This document shows, piece by piece, positions 8,242 through 16,288 of a DNA stretch of 64,000 nucleotides. Position 1 is the first letter of the stretch. Each line of letters starts with the position of its first letter. Location of the stretch: positions 1,333,001 through 1,397,000 of the forward strand of contig NZ_CP130318.1 in the NCBI RefSeq assembly GCF_032268605.1, given 5' to 3'. Source of the stretch: Paenibacillus aurantius (GTDB lineage Bacteria; Bacillota; Bacilli; Paenibacillales; NBRC-103111). The position numbers and the translations under genes are program-made. The notes under the pieces were generated by a model that saw nothing but the letters and a program-made list of their open reading frames with translations, made no database searches and had not been told where the DNA came from.

Positions 8242-9423
8242 ATGAAACAGAAGCTGCTCTTTGTCATGAACAACTTAAACTGCGGAGGAGCGGAGAAGGC
8301 TCTGGTCTCTCTGTTCGAAACGCTGGATTATACCCGGTTCGAAGTGGATTTGCTGCTTTTTAAGCAGGAGGGCATGTTTATGGCTCAGCTTCCCCGCCAG
8401 GTCCGCCTTCTGCCGGAGCCGAAGGAATTCCGGTACTACGACATGCCGATCCAACAAGCGGTGCTGGGAAGCCTGAAGTCCGGCCGCCCGGATATCACCC
8501 TCTCCCGTTTACGGGCCGGTTATGTGTTCAAGAGCGAGAAAAACAGCGTCCGCTGCGAGCAGCGGGTCTGGAAGTACATAGCCAAGTCTCTTCCCCAGCT
8601 GGAGAAGACTTACGACATTGCCGTCGGGTATCTTGAGAAGAACCCCATTTACTTCTGCATCGACAAAGTGAAAGCCAAGAAGACGATAGGGTTTATTCAT
8701 AACGATTACAACAAGCTGGGAATGGACCCGGATCTGGACCGGAAGTATTTTCATCGGCTGGATTACCTGGTGACTGTTTCCGAAGAGTGCGGCCACATCC
8801 TTCGCGAGCGGTTTCCCGAGTTCCGGCATAAGGTCGAGGTCATGCACAATATCATTTCCCCAGCCGCCATTCACAAGCTTTCGGGGACTTCGATTCAATG
8901 GCGGGGCCAAGAGGTCCACCTGCTGTCGGTTGGCAGGTTGAACCCCCAAAAAGGCTTCGAGCTTGCCATTGAGGCATGCCGTGAACTCGTGCAGGGCGGG
9001 TACCCCGTCCAATGGTCCGTCATTGGGGAAGGGGAAGACCGGGCCAAGCTGCAGAGAAAAATCGACAAATACGGACTGCAGAATCATTTTCATCTCCTGG
9101 GGCTTAAGGAAAATCCTTACCCGTACATTAAGGAAGCGGACATTTATGTACAGCCCTCCCGTTTCGAAGGAAAATCCATAGCAATCGATGAAGCCAAGAT
9201 TTTGCAGAAGCCGATTGTGGTCACGAACTTCCCCACCGCCAAGGATCAGATTACCCATGGAGTCAACGGATGGGTAGCGGAGATGAACCCGAAAGCTCTT
9301 AGCCAAGCCATTCGGACGTTATTGGACGATGAAAGGCTCCGCAGACGGCTTCAGCAGAGTCTGGCGGACGAAACGCTCGGCACCGAGTCGGAAATCAACA
9401 AATTATATGCCATGTTTAACTAG
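8242..9423 (+). CDS. glycosyltransferase family 4 (EPS operon 1, third paralogue)
   Basis: This 393-residue GT-B enzyme starts MKQKLLFVMNNLNCGGAEKALV. The C-terminal domain begins SVGRLNPQKGFELAI and the donor-site motif is FEGKSIAIDE. An in-frame ATG at 8224 overlaps the end of the previous gene, but 8242 matches the N-termini of the paralogues and has GGGTGAAG just upstream. The central blocks (YVQPSR, EGKSIAIDEAKIL, TNFPTAKDQI) are nearly shared with the gene at 7040, indicating a tandem duplication. Confidence 0.87.
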   Translation: MKQKLLFVMNNLNCGGAEKALVSLFETLDYTRFEVDLLLFKQEGMFMAQLPRQVRLLPEPKEFRYYDMPIQQAVLGSLKSGRPDITLSRLRAGYVFKSEKNSVRCEQRVWKYIAKSLPQLEKTYDIAVGYLEKNPIYFCIDKVKAKKTIGFIHNDYNKLGMDPDLDRKYFHRLDYLVTVSEECGHILRERFPEFRHKVEVMHNIISPAAIHKLSGTSIQWRGQEVHLLSVGRLNPQKGFELAIEACRELVQGGYPVQWSVIGEGEDRAKLQRKIDKYGLQNHFHLLGLKENPYPYIKEADIYVQPSRFEGKSIAIDEAKILQKPIVVTNFPTAKDQITHGVNGWVAEMNPKALSQAIRTLLDDERLRRRLQQSLADETLGTESEINKLYAMFN

Positions 9424-9444
9424 CCCGAAAGGTAGGAATTCTTC

Positions 9445-10632
9445 ATGCTGCAAGCCGTAACGATCATCAGTCTGGTGCTGCTTCTAGGGGTGGCCCTTCT
9501 CTTCTTGATTGATCTGGTGCCTATATTCAAGGATTGGGTGAGCCGGATTCACATCGGAAGGTATGCGGATCAAGAAGGCTGGAATGCGGCCATCACCGAC
9601 CGCGGAGTCAAATGGCTGAACGCTACGCCCAAGATCAAAGTAACCGACAATACCCGGCTAATCGCCATTGACATGTGGAAGGGCAACTATACCAAAAGTG
9701 CCATCCAGCACTGGCAGGAGGCTGCCCTGCTGCTTGGCCTTGCGGAGCAGATGAAGAGGAAGGATGATCCTGCCACCCGGGCGGAGATCGGCAAGTACCT
9801 GGATGCCAAATTCGACGGCAACGGCCAATGGAGGGAGCTTCCGCAGCTGGTGGATGGAGCTATTCTTGCCTACGCCTTGATGAAGCTGGACGGAATGGTT
9901 CCCGGAGACTACCGGAAAGCCCTGGATGCCACCTGGGAGATGATAAGAGAGCATATCGGAGGGGATGGTACCGTTCAATACCGCAAGTTTATGAAGAACT
10001 ACCGGTATGTCGATACGATCGGATTTATATGCCCTTTTCTGATTTCCTACGGCATCCGCTATGGTCACAAGGATTGCGTGGACCTGGCGGTACGGCAAAT
10101 ACTCGCTTACGAGGAGCACGGCATGCTGGAGGAACATTGTATTCCCTGCCATGCCTACCACACGGAGAGCAAGGTTCCGCTAGGCTTGTTCGGATGGGGC
10201 CGGGGGCTGGGCTGGTTCGCCATCGGGCTCATCGATGCCTGGGGGGAGCTGCCGGCCGATCATCTCTACAAGCCGCTGCTCGATGCGAGCGTGAAGCGCT
10301 TTGCCGAAGCGGCGATCGCTTTCCAGCAGGAGGACGGCCGGTGGAACTGGACGGTCACCCGGCCGGAATGCCGGCCCGACTCTTCGGCTACCGCCACCCT
10401 CGGCTGGTACATGCGGAAGGCATCGGCGATGGAGGAAATTTCGGAGCCGTGCCGGGCCAGCGCAGAGAAGGCGATCGCCTTCCTGATGAAGAACACACGA
10501 AGAGACGGTGCGGTGGATTTCTCGCAGGGGGATACGAAGGACATTGGCGTTTACTCCATGAACTTCAACATTCTTCCCTTTACTCAAGGGTTCTGCATCC
10601 GGTTGATGAATTCTGATACAAAGGTTGGATAA
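9445..10632 (+). CDS. membrane-anchored glycoside hydrolase, GH88/GH105-like
   Basis: This 395-residue protein has one N-terminal transmembrane segment (about residues 5-25, IISLVLLLGVALLFLIDLV). A domain with the (alpha/alpha)6-barrel features of family 88/105 unsaturated glucuronyl or rhamnogalacturonyl hydrolases follows: YVDTIGFICPFLI, an FGWGRGLGWFAIGLIDAW block and a late SSATATLGW segment. Known members cleave unsaturated uronic acids left by polysaccharide lyases. A hydrolase tethered to the membrane inside an EPS operon suggests trimming or turnover of an uronate-containing polymer, perhaps with the secreted beta-helix protein at 13349. Orientation across the membrane is not certain. 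Confidence 0.75.
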   Translation: MLQAVTIISLVLLLGVALLFLIDLVPIFKDWVSRIHIGRYADQEGWNAAITDRGVKWLNATPKIKVTDNTRLIAIDMWKGNYTKSAIQHWQEAALLLGLAEQMKRKDDPATRAEIGKYLDAKFDGNGQWRELPQLVDGAILAYALMKLDGMVPGDYRKALDATWEMIREHIGGDGTVQYRKFMKNYRYVDTIGFICPFLISYGIRYGHKDCVDLAVRQILAYEEHGMLEEHCIPCHAYHTESKVPLGLFGWGRGLGWFAIGLIDAWGELPADHLYKPLLDASVKRFAEAAIAFQQEDGRWNWTVTRPECRPDSSATATLGWYMRKASAMEEISEPCRASAEKAIAFLMKNTRRDGAVDFSQGDTKDIGVYSMNFNILPFTQGFCIRLMNSDTKVG

Positions 10633-10655
10633 ACTAGTAGATTCGGAGAATAATT

Positions 10656-12203
10656 ATGAGAACTAGAAGCTCCATCATTAACATCTCTGCCGGGCTGGCC
10701 AACCAGCTGATTATCACCTTGCTGAGCTTTATTTCAAGGACTGTTTTTATTCATATTCTTGGAGTAGAATACCTCGGGGTGAACGGGCTGTTCACCAACA
10801 TTCTCGCCATGCTTTCGCTTGCGGAGGCGGGGATCGGGTCCAGCATTATCTACAGCCTGTATAAACCGGTAGCTGAGAATGACCGGACTCGCATTCAATC
10901 TCTTATGAACCTCTACAGGAAGGCTTATCTAGTGATTGCGTCCGTCGTCTTTCTTTTGGGTGTCTCCGTAATGCCGTTCCTCTCCTTTTTCGTCAAGGAT
11001 GCTCAAGTTGATCACATTCACCTCATTTTTTTGATTTTTCTACTTAACACGTGTCTGCCTTACCTGTTTCAGCATAAAAGCTCGTTCTTGAATGTCAATC
11101 AGAAAAGCTACATCATCACCATGGTATTCTCCGTCTCTTCCATTGTTTCGATGGGGCTTAAGATTGCGGTGCTTTCTTGGACCAAGAACTTTATTTACTA
11201 CCTGGTGGTGGAATGCGCCGTCACCTTGATCAGCAGTGTGTTCCTATACTACGTAGTCGACCGGATGTATCCGTATTTGAAGGAGAAGGTCACCCGCAAG
11301 CTGGATCCGGAAACAAGGAACAGCATTATCCGGAACATCAAAGCGATCGTGCTCCAGAATGCGGGAGCTTACCTGATCTTCGGGACCGACAATATTATCA
11401 TATCTTCCTTTGTCAGTGTGGCCGCGGTGGGCTTATACTCCAACTACAATATGCTGATTGAGATCTGCCGGACCTTTATCAATCAAATCTTCAATAATCT
11501 CTATCACAGTATAGGTAACCTGGTGGCCAAAGAAACAAAAGACAAGATTTACAGTGTATATAAGGTTTACTGGCTAATTAATTTCTGGTTATATTCCTTC
11601 TTCGCTATATTCCTCTATGTTATCCTGGAGCCATTTATCCGTCTATGGATCGGTTCAACCTACCTCATGAGCAACGTGGTTCTCATCGTTCTAATGGTCA
11701 CGTTCTACGAGAGAGGAATGAGAAATTCCATTACGACCATGAAGACAACAGCTGGAATTTTTCATGAGGACCGCTATGTCCCTCTGGTGCAAGCCGTCAT
11801 TAACCTGGGATTCTCCATTTGGCTTGTTCAGGAGATTGGCATAGCCGGAGTGTTCCTGGGAACGTTGATCAGCGCCATGGCCGTTCCATTCTGGACGACA
11901 CCGTACTTCGTTTACCGTAAGGTTTTTAATCGTCAGCTGCGTTCGTATTTCGCGACATATTCTGTATATGTGGGCATTGGGGTGGCAACGTGCTTGCTTA
12001 CCACCTGGATTTGCGGCTGGCTTTCCGCTTCGACGTGGCCTATGCTCCTGGTGCGTGCTTGCGCAGCTGCATTGATTCCAAATCTAGTTTATATTCTCCT
12101 GTTTCGGAAGAGGGAGGAGTTTCGTTATCTCTTGGGGATCATAACTCGCTTACTCTCCACCATGGCCAAAAGAATCAAGCCCCATCTGGCCAATGCCCGA
12201 TAG
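10656..12203 (+). CDS. polysaccharide flippase, Wzx/PST family
   Basis: This 515-residue, very hydrophobic protein has about 12-14 predicted membrane segments. The N-terminus contains the NISAGLANQLIITLLSFISR and VEYLGVNGLFTNIL features of Gram-positive Wzx-type (MOP superfamily) flippases. It would move undecaprenyl-linked repeat units across the membrane. It is the only flippase visible in the EPS locus; operon 2 has none, so both operons would depend on it. The region from here to 13283 is visibly richer in A+T than the flanking glycosyltransferase genes, as is common for Wzx and Wzy genes and often a sign of horizontal exchange. Confidence 0.85.
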   Translation: MRTRSSIINISAGLANQLIITLLSFISRTVFIHILGVEYLGVNGLFTNILAMLSLAEAGIGSSIIYSLYKPVAENDRTRIQSLMNLYRKAYLVIASVVFLLGVSVMPFLSFFVKDAQVDHIHLIFLIFLLNTCLPYLFQHKSSFLNVNQKSYIITMVFSVSSIVSMGLKIAVLSWTKNFIYYLVVECAVTLISSVFLYYVVDRMYPYLKEKVTRKLDPETRNSIIRNIKAIVLQNAGAYLIFGTDNIIISSFVSVAAVGLYSNYNMLIEICRTFINQIFNNLYHSIGNLVAKETKDKIYSVYKVYWLINFWLYSFFAIFLYVILEPFIRLWIGSTYLMSNVVLIVLMVTFYERGMRNSITTMKTTAGIFHEDRYVPLVQAVINLGFSIWLVQEIGIAGVFLGTLISAMAVPFWTTPYFVYRKVFNRQLRSYFATYSVYVGIGVATCLLTTWICGWLSASTWPMLLVRACAAALIPNLVYILLFRKREEFRYLLGIITRLLSTMAKRIKPHLANAR

Positions 12204-12239
12204 ATGGATTCAATACCCTAGCCAAGGGAGTGAAACTCA

Positions 12240-13283
12240 ATGGACAGAGTCAGTGTTGTAGTTCCGGTCTATAATGCTGCCCGAACGCTTGAGAAATGCA
12301 TCCGGTCCATTCTAAAACAATCCTTCCGTGGATTGGAGCTCATTCTGGTTGATGACGGGTCGACCGACAAAAGCTTGGCGATCTGTAAGAAATATCGTGC
12401 GAGGGATGAACGGATTGTAGTCATTAGTCAGCCAAATGCGGGAAGCATTGCCAGCAGAAGAAGAGGGGTGGAAGCGGCCCGCTCGGATTACGTAGTTTTC
12501 GTGGATGCGGATGACTGGATCGATCGGGACATGATTCGTATTTTGTACGAAGAGGCTGTGAAGAACGACTTGGATCTTGTTGTCTGCAATACCTACAAGG
12601 TCCTGGGATGGGCTAGGGAAAGAAACAATAGCTGGTACTTTAACGAAGATAAGCTCTATTACAAGGAAGAAATTCGTAAGAAGCTTGCCGCTGCCTATTT
12701 ATGGGGACATCCATTCCCTGCAACACTCCATGGGAAAATATATAGGAAAAGGATTGTTGTGGAAAACGGAAGTTTTTTGAGCAAGATCAAATTTTTTGGA
12801 GATGACTTATATTACAACTTAGAAATCCTACTGCATGCGGAACGGCTTAAAGTAATCCATACTCCCCTTTACTATTATCGGGTGGGTGGACTAACTTGCC
12901 GTTACATGCCCCATTTCTTTGAGGATATGATAACAGGCTATGAAATCCAGAAAACGGTTGTAGAGAGATATTACCCCGATACCAAGGAAAAGGAATACGA
13001 CGGGATTTGCATCATGCTGTTAAATTTACTAAGAAGTTCCCTATATAACTTGTTTGTGGGAAGGTTGGATAAGGTCCAGATTAAACAGCTTATTTTCCGT
13101 TACCTTACCCATGAGAACGTAAGAGAATGCTTGTACAACAAAGGATGCCTTAAGTATTTCCCCCGGGATTATCTAGAGGCGATTTACAAGCAGGATACGG
13201 AATATATGTACCGGTTGGGAAAGAGGTTGTACCTGCGAAGACTACCCCATAAACTCATGATAGAATTGTGTTCTTTTCTATGA
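12240..13283 (+). CDS. glycosyltransferase family 2, last gene of EPS operon 1
   Basis: This 347-residue GT-A enzyme starts RVSVVVPVYNAARTLEKC (after MD), with LVDDGSTDKS and the metal-binding FVDADDWIDRDM. AAGGGAGTGA lies about six bases before the ATG. Codon use is more A+T-rich than in the first genes of the operon, like the flippase just upstream. It ends 26 bases before a strong bidirectional terminator that separates it from the convergent beta-helix gene. Sugar specificity is unknown. Confidence 0.87.
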   Translation: MDRVSVVVPVYNAARTLEKCIRSILKQSFRGLELILVDDGSTDKSLAICKKYRARDERIVVISQPNAGSIASRRRGVEAARSDYVVFVDADDWIDRDMIRILYEEAVKNDLDLVVCNTYKVLGWARERNNSWYFNEDKLYYKEEIRKKLAAAYLWGHPFPATLHGKIYRKRIVVENGSFLSKIKFFGDDLYYNLEILLHAERLKVIHTPLYYYRVGGLTCRYMPHFFEDMITGYEIQKTVVERYYPDTKEKEYDGICIMLLNLLRSSLYNLFVGRLDKVQIKQLIFRYLTHENVRECLYNKGCLKYFPRDYLEAIYKQDTEYMYRLGKRLYLRRLPHKLMIELCSFL

Positions 13284-13309
13284 AAATACTTACCCCTAGA
13301 GTATAGAAA

Positions 13310-13343
13310 AAGAGGAACCGCTCCATAATGGAAGGTTCCTCTT
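13310..13343. terminator. bidirectional intrinsic terminator
   Basis: A 10-bp perfect stem AAGAGGAACC (13310-13319) / GGTTCCTCTT (13334-13343) sits between the convergent ends of EPS operon 1 and the beta-helix gene. A-rich and T-rich flanks suit termination in both directions. Confidence 0.8.
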
Positions 13344-13348
13344 ACTTA

Positions 13349-15526
13349 TCACTTAAGGACGGTCCCTGTAATCCGATCGTTCCCTTTAAACTTCCCAATG
13401 GACCCGATCAAGGTGTTGTTCTCCAAAGTAAAAGCTGGAGCTCCGGTCCCTGCATAAATGGTCGAAATTCCCACAGCCTTACCTTTGGTCTGAATCGTAT
13501 TTCCTTTAATCGTCAGCTGCCCGATTTTGTTGGGCTTCGTCCGGTCCCAATAGCCGTTTACTTGAACGGCAGCGAGGGTCTCGTACGGATAGTTGCCTGC
13601 ATTGACCCGATTGTTTTCAATCAGAATCTTGCGGCCGGCTTGAAGGGAGAGCGCCATGCTGTTATCCCCGGTAACATTAATGGTGGATCCTTTCACACTG
13701 ACGGAATCCGGCATGCCGTGATAGCTGTTGATCTCCAGGGGATTCTTGGCAGCCGTGAATGTACAACGGTTGAACTCATAAGATCCCGTATTGTTCACGG
13801 CAGCTCCGACCTGACCTAGCGCCGCGTCGAAAATACAGTCGTTATAAGTGCCTCGGGGAAGCTGTGTTCTGGTGAAGTCGGTAATGGACAATCGGTCAAA
13901 GACACTTCCGTCAGCCGCATTTCCCGAAAGGCTGTCAAATGCCGCCTGCCCCTTGATCGTCACGTTGGTCAACTTCAATGGGTTAATATTAATGGTTAAC
14001 GGGGTATTTTTCTTCTTGGTGTTGGTAACGGCAATGTTCGTTACTTGAATACCGAACGGCACCGTACTGGTGAGATTAACAAGCGTATCTGTAAACTGCA
14101 TTCCATCCAACACGAGGTCCTTTCCAAGGAAAGAGGCCATGCCGTCATTCATCCGGTTGTTTAGGAAGGCTGCATTGTTATACGTAACTATATTAGATCC
14201 GTCAAAATGATTATTAACGATGGTAGCATATTTGAAATGCTCTGTTGTGGCAAGTCCGATCGACCTAGAGCCCAGATGATTACCTTCCACAATGGCATTC
14301 CGTCCATCATAGAGAACAACGTCGTACGCCTGATTGTTATAGAAGTCATTACCTTTGATATGCACTCCGTCATTCAGAAGATAGCCGGCTTCCAGATCAA
14401 TTCCGGATTGCGGGGCCGTTCCTTTCATGTCGTGAATGCGGTTATTCTCGATTTTCACATTTTGGGCGCCGCCTACGGTGATGCCTTGTCTGCGGTTATA
14501 GGCGAATTCGGAATTCCGGACCACCACATTGCGGGATACGCCCTGCATCCAGAACTCCAGGTAAACCTTCGGATCTACCTTGGCGATTGGGAAGACCACA
14601 TTCATATAGGCCGCACCCGCGGGAATATCGTTCACTCCCCAGCCCATCGGCCGGTTAACGGCCTTCGTATCCAGGCTGCTGAGGAAAGTTCCGTCTGATT
14701 TATAGAAGTAAGCGATATAATTCACCGCTTCTTGTGCCAGATTCTGCTGGTGCATCAATTGAAAAGTTCTCTGAATCTGGAAATAGGGATGGGTGAGCGA
14801 AATTTTCTCCAATCGGGTCTTGCTGGAATCCGGAATGAGCTTGCCTTTGGCATCGACCGAACCTGACTTGAATTCGCCTGCATAATATTCATCTATCAGG
14901 CTTCCCATGGATCCGACCGACAGACCATCACCAGTAAAGTTAACGGCCTTGATGCCGTCAATGGTCACCTTCTCGGCACCGCTGGTAATGATTCCGTAGC
15001 CGCCTTCATGTGTACCTTTTATGGAATAGTTATGAGTATCCTTGTCTCCCCGGTATGTCCCGCCCTTAAGGGTAACGTTCTTAACCCCCGGGCCTATCTT
15101 GAAGAGAGTGTAGCTTGGATATCCGTTTGTCTCCTTCTGGAGAACGGCCTTATCGTCCATCAGGAAGGTCATGTTGGAGACCATGTTGATGCGCGCTTTG
15201 GGATCATCGAAGGTCTTTCCATCTTCCTTGCGGATCAGATAGGTCCCCGCAGGCACCTTAAATACGGTATAACCTTGCTCCGACGCCCACTTCAACGCCT
15301 TATTCAGGCCGTCGGTCGTCTCGGCCGGGTGGGTATTGTTGTTGTAGATTCCCCAGCGGGACAGCTCCAGCTCGTAAATCTTCTGGGGCAGAGCATCAGC
15401 CCCGACAGCGGTTACCGCTGCACTTGCGGTAAGGCTTGTACTCGGGGGTTCAGCGGAAGCATTAGCGGCAGGAAGCAAACCAAGGACCAAGAGCGACGAC
15501 AGCATTGCCTTTGAAATTGTTTTCAT
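13349..15526 (-). CDS. secreted right-handed beta-helix protein (pectate lyase superfamily)
   Basis: This 725-residue protein has a cleavable signal peptide (MKTISKAMLSSLLVLGLLPA followed by an ANASAE cleavage region). Its N-terminal segment, with the RWGIYNNNTHPAETTDGLNKAL block, is typical of pectate-lyase-superfamily beta-helix enzymes. Then come many parallel beta-helix turns (repeated N-N-R/N-x-I patterns such as VKIENNRIHDM, ATIVNNHFDG, ILIENNRV). Members cut, bind or epimerise polysaccharides outside the cell. It sits between the two EPS operons, leftward, with GGGAGGTAAG before its ATG. The tandem SinR-type boxes at 15692-15723 lie in its upstream region, so it may be co-regulated with the matrix genes. 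Substrate is not readable; EPS itself is a good candidate. Confidence 0.8.
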   Translation of the reverse strand: MKTISKAMLSSLLVLGLLPAANASAEPPSTSLTASAAVTAVGADALPQKIYELELSRWGIYNNNTHPAETTDGLNKALKWASEQGYTVFKVPAGTYLIRKEDGKTFDDPKARINMVSNMTFLMDDKAVLQKETNGYPSYTLFKIGPGVKNVTLKGGTYRGDKDTHNYSIKGTHEGGYGIITSGAEKVTIDGIKAVNFTGDGLSVGSMGSLIDEYYAGEFKSGSVDAKGKLIPDSSKTRLEKISLTHPYFQIQRTFQLMHQQNLAQEAVNYIAYFYKSDGTFLSSLDTKAVNRPMGWGVNDIPAGAAYMNVVFPIAKVDPKVYLEFWMQGVSRNVVVRNSEFAYNRRQGITVGGAQNVKIENNRIHDMKGTAPQSGIDLEAGYLLNDGVHIKGNDFYNNQAYDVVLYDGRNAIVEGNHLGSRSIGLATTEHFKYATIVNNHFDGSNIVTYNNAAFLNNRMNDGMASFLGKDLVLDGMQFTDTLVNLTSTVPFGIQVTNIAVTNTKKKNTPLTININPLKLTNVTIKGQAAFDSLSGNAADGSVFDRLSITDFTRTQLPRGTYNDCIFDAALGQVGAAVNNTGSYEFNRCTFTAAKNPLEINSYHGMPDSVSVKGSTINVTGDNSMALSLQAGRKILIENNRVNAGNYPYETLAAVQVNGYWDRTKPNKIGQLTIKGNTIQTKGKAVGISTIYAGTGAPAFTLENNTLIGSIGKFKGNDRITGTVLK

Positions 15527-15667
15527 ATCTTACCTCCCGTTGCTTACTTTATCGGCAATTGGGTCGAATTTCAATATATTTTTTCCTTTTTTTGTCGATT
15601 TCTTGCTGGGATTGTCAATTTCTTCTCAAAAAATGAGGGTGATTGCAGAAGAAAAGGAAAATAAAGA

Positions 15668-15723
15668 TTGCAAAAAGGGGGAGAATGAAATATTCTTTAT
15701 AAAGAACGTTCTTTTTAATGAAC
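15668..15723 (+). promoter_or_regulatory. promoter with two abutting SinR-type operators
   Basis: A possible promoter TTGCAA (15668-15673), 17-bp spacer, TATTCT (15691-15696) precedes the 54-aa ORF. The -10 is overlapped by the palindrome ATTCTTTATAAAGAAC (15692-15707), immediately followed by GTTCTTTTTAATGAAC (15708-15723). Two full boxes in direct contact should give tight repression. They lie between divergent genes and may also influence the leftward beta-helix gene. Confidence 0.75.
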
Positions 15724-15751
15724 GAAAATTTTCCTGAGGGGGACCATTCTC

Positions 15752-15916
15752 ATGGCACTTATTAAAGCAGGACAATATACCTATCGCTCGGAAGCCCGCA
15801 TTATTGTGACGGACAAGCAAGCTCCAGCCAACAATGTCCAAGTATCAAGCGGAAGAATAACACCCGGCCAGCTGATCGAACTGCCCCGGCATGCGGCCGC
15901 TCAAGAGAAACGATAA
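15752..15916 (+). CDS. small hypothetical protein (54 aa) behind tandem SinR-type operators
   Basis: This 54-residue ORF starts at ATG 15752 with GAGGGGG (15736-15742) nine bases upstream. It begins MALIKAGQYTYRSEAR and ends AAAQEKR. It has no signal peptide or membrane segment, and reads as a soluble, mostly beta/loop protein with a basic end. I do not recognise the family. Support for it being real: a good ribosome site, a candidate promoter whose -10 is covered by two abutting SinR-type operators, and balanced codon use. It stops just before the promoter of EPS operon 2. It could be a matrix-related or regulatory small protein; function is not known. Confidence 0.6.
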   Translation: MALIKAGQYTYRSEARIIVTDKQAPANNVQVSSGRITPGQLIELPRHAAAQEKR

Positions 15917-15921
15917 GCATA

Positions 15922-15950
15922 TTGACATGTTCATTATAAAGAACTACACT
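15922..15950 (+). promoter_or_regulatory. sigma-A promoter of EPS operon 2 with SinR-type operator in the spacer
   Basis: TTGACA (15922-15927), a 17-base spacer containing GTTCATTATAAAGAAC (15929-15944), and TACACT (15945-15950) repeat the architecture of the operon 1 promoter almost base for base. A further half-site-like TAAGAAC follows at 15956-15962. Confidence 0.85.
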
Positions 15951-16043
15951 ATTGGTAAGAACTTTCGGGAAATTCCCGTCATTTTGACGAAAATGGCGAT
16001 TTGATCATTTAATAAGCGAGTTGTCGTTTTTTTTTGCCTCGAC

Positions 16044-16059
16044 GTTCTGTATAAAGAAC
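16044..16059 (+). promoter_or_regulatory. second SinR-type operator in EPS operon 2 leader
   Basis: The palindrome GTTCTGTATAAAGAAC lies 115 bp downstream of the promoter operator. Operon 1 has its second box 101 bp downstream of the first, so the two leaders share a two-operator layout. Confidence 0.72.
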
Positions 16060-16074
16060 AATCAATTCTCTAGC

Positions 16075-16200
16075 ATACCAAATCATTCGGTGATGTCTCC
16101 TAGCCGTTATCCAAGGAGTCACTCGGCCATGCTGTGGGCTTTCGGGCCTTAGACGCGAGTCGTCGGTAGTGTGGTGTGAGGATGGGTTCAATGCCCTTGT
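16075..16200 (+). ncRNA. candidate EAR-type antitermination RNA in epsC leader
   Basis: About 125 bases of G+C-rich, structured, non-coding sequence precede epsC. Visible elements are a CTCCT/AGGAG stem (16097-16101 with 16114-16118), a GGCT-TTCG-GGCC stem with a UUCG loop (16137-16148), and further GGTGATGTC and GTCGTCGG blocks able to pair. In B. subtilis a conserved RNA called EAR lies at exactly this place, directly upstream of epsC, and promotes processive antitermination through the long eps operon. The position and the RNA-like sequence support the same role here, but I cannot run the covariance model. Confidence 0.6.
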
Positions 16201-16204
16201 TCTA

Positions 16205-16257
16205 TAAAGTTCTTGATTATGGGTTTTGCCATGGGAAACCCATAATCAAGAACTTTA
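16205..16257 (+). other. 22-bp perfect hairpin just upstream of epsC
   Basis: The arms 16205-16226 and 16236-16257 are perfectly complementary over 22 bp with a 9-base loop (TGCCATGGG). No T-tract follows, so it is not a standard terminator. The outer part of each arm holds GTTCTTG / CAAGAAC, resembling SinR half-sites. It lies between the candidate EAR RNA and the epsC start and could act on RNA (translation or processing) or as a DNA operator. Confidence 0.8.
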
Positions 16258-16288
16258 ATGATTCTCACTAGATGAAAGGGTGAGCTTC

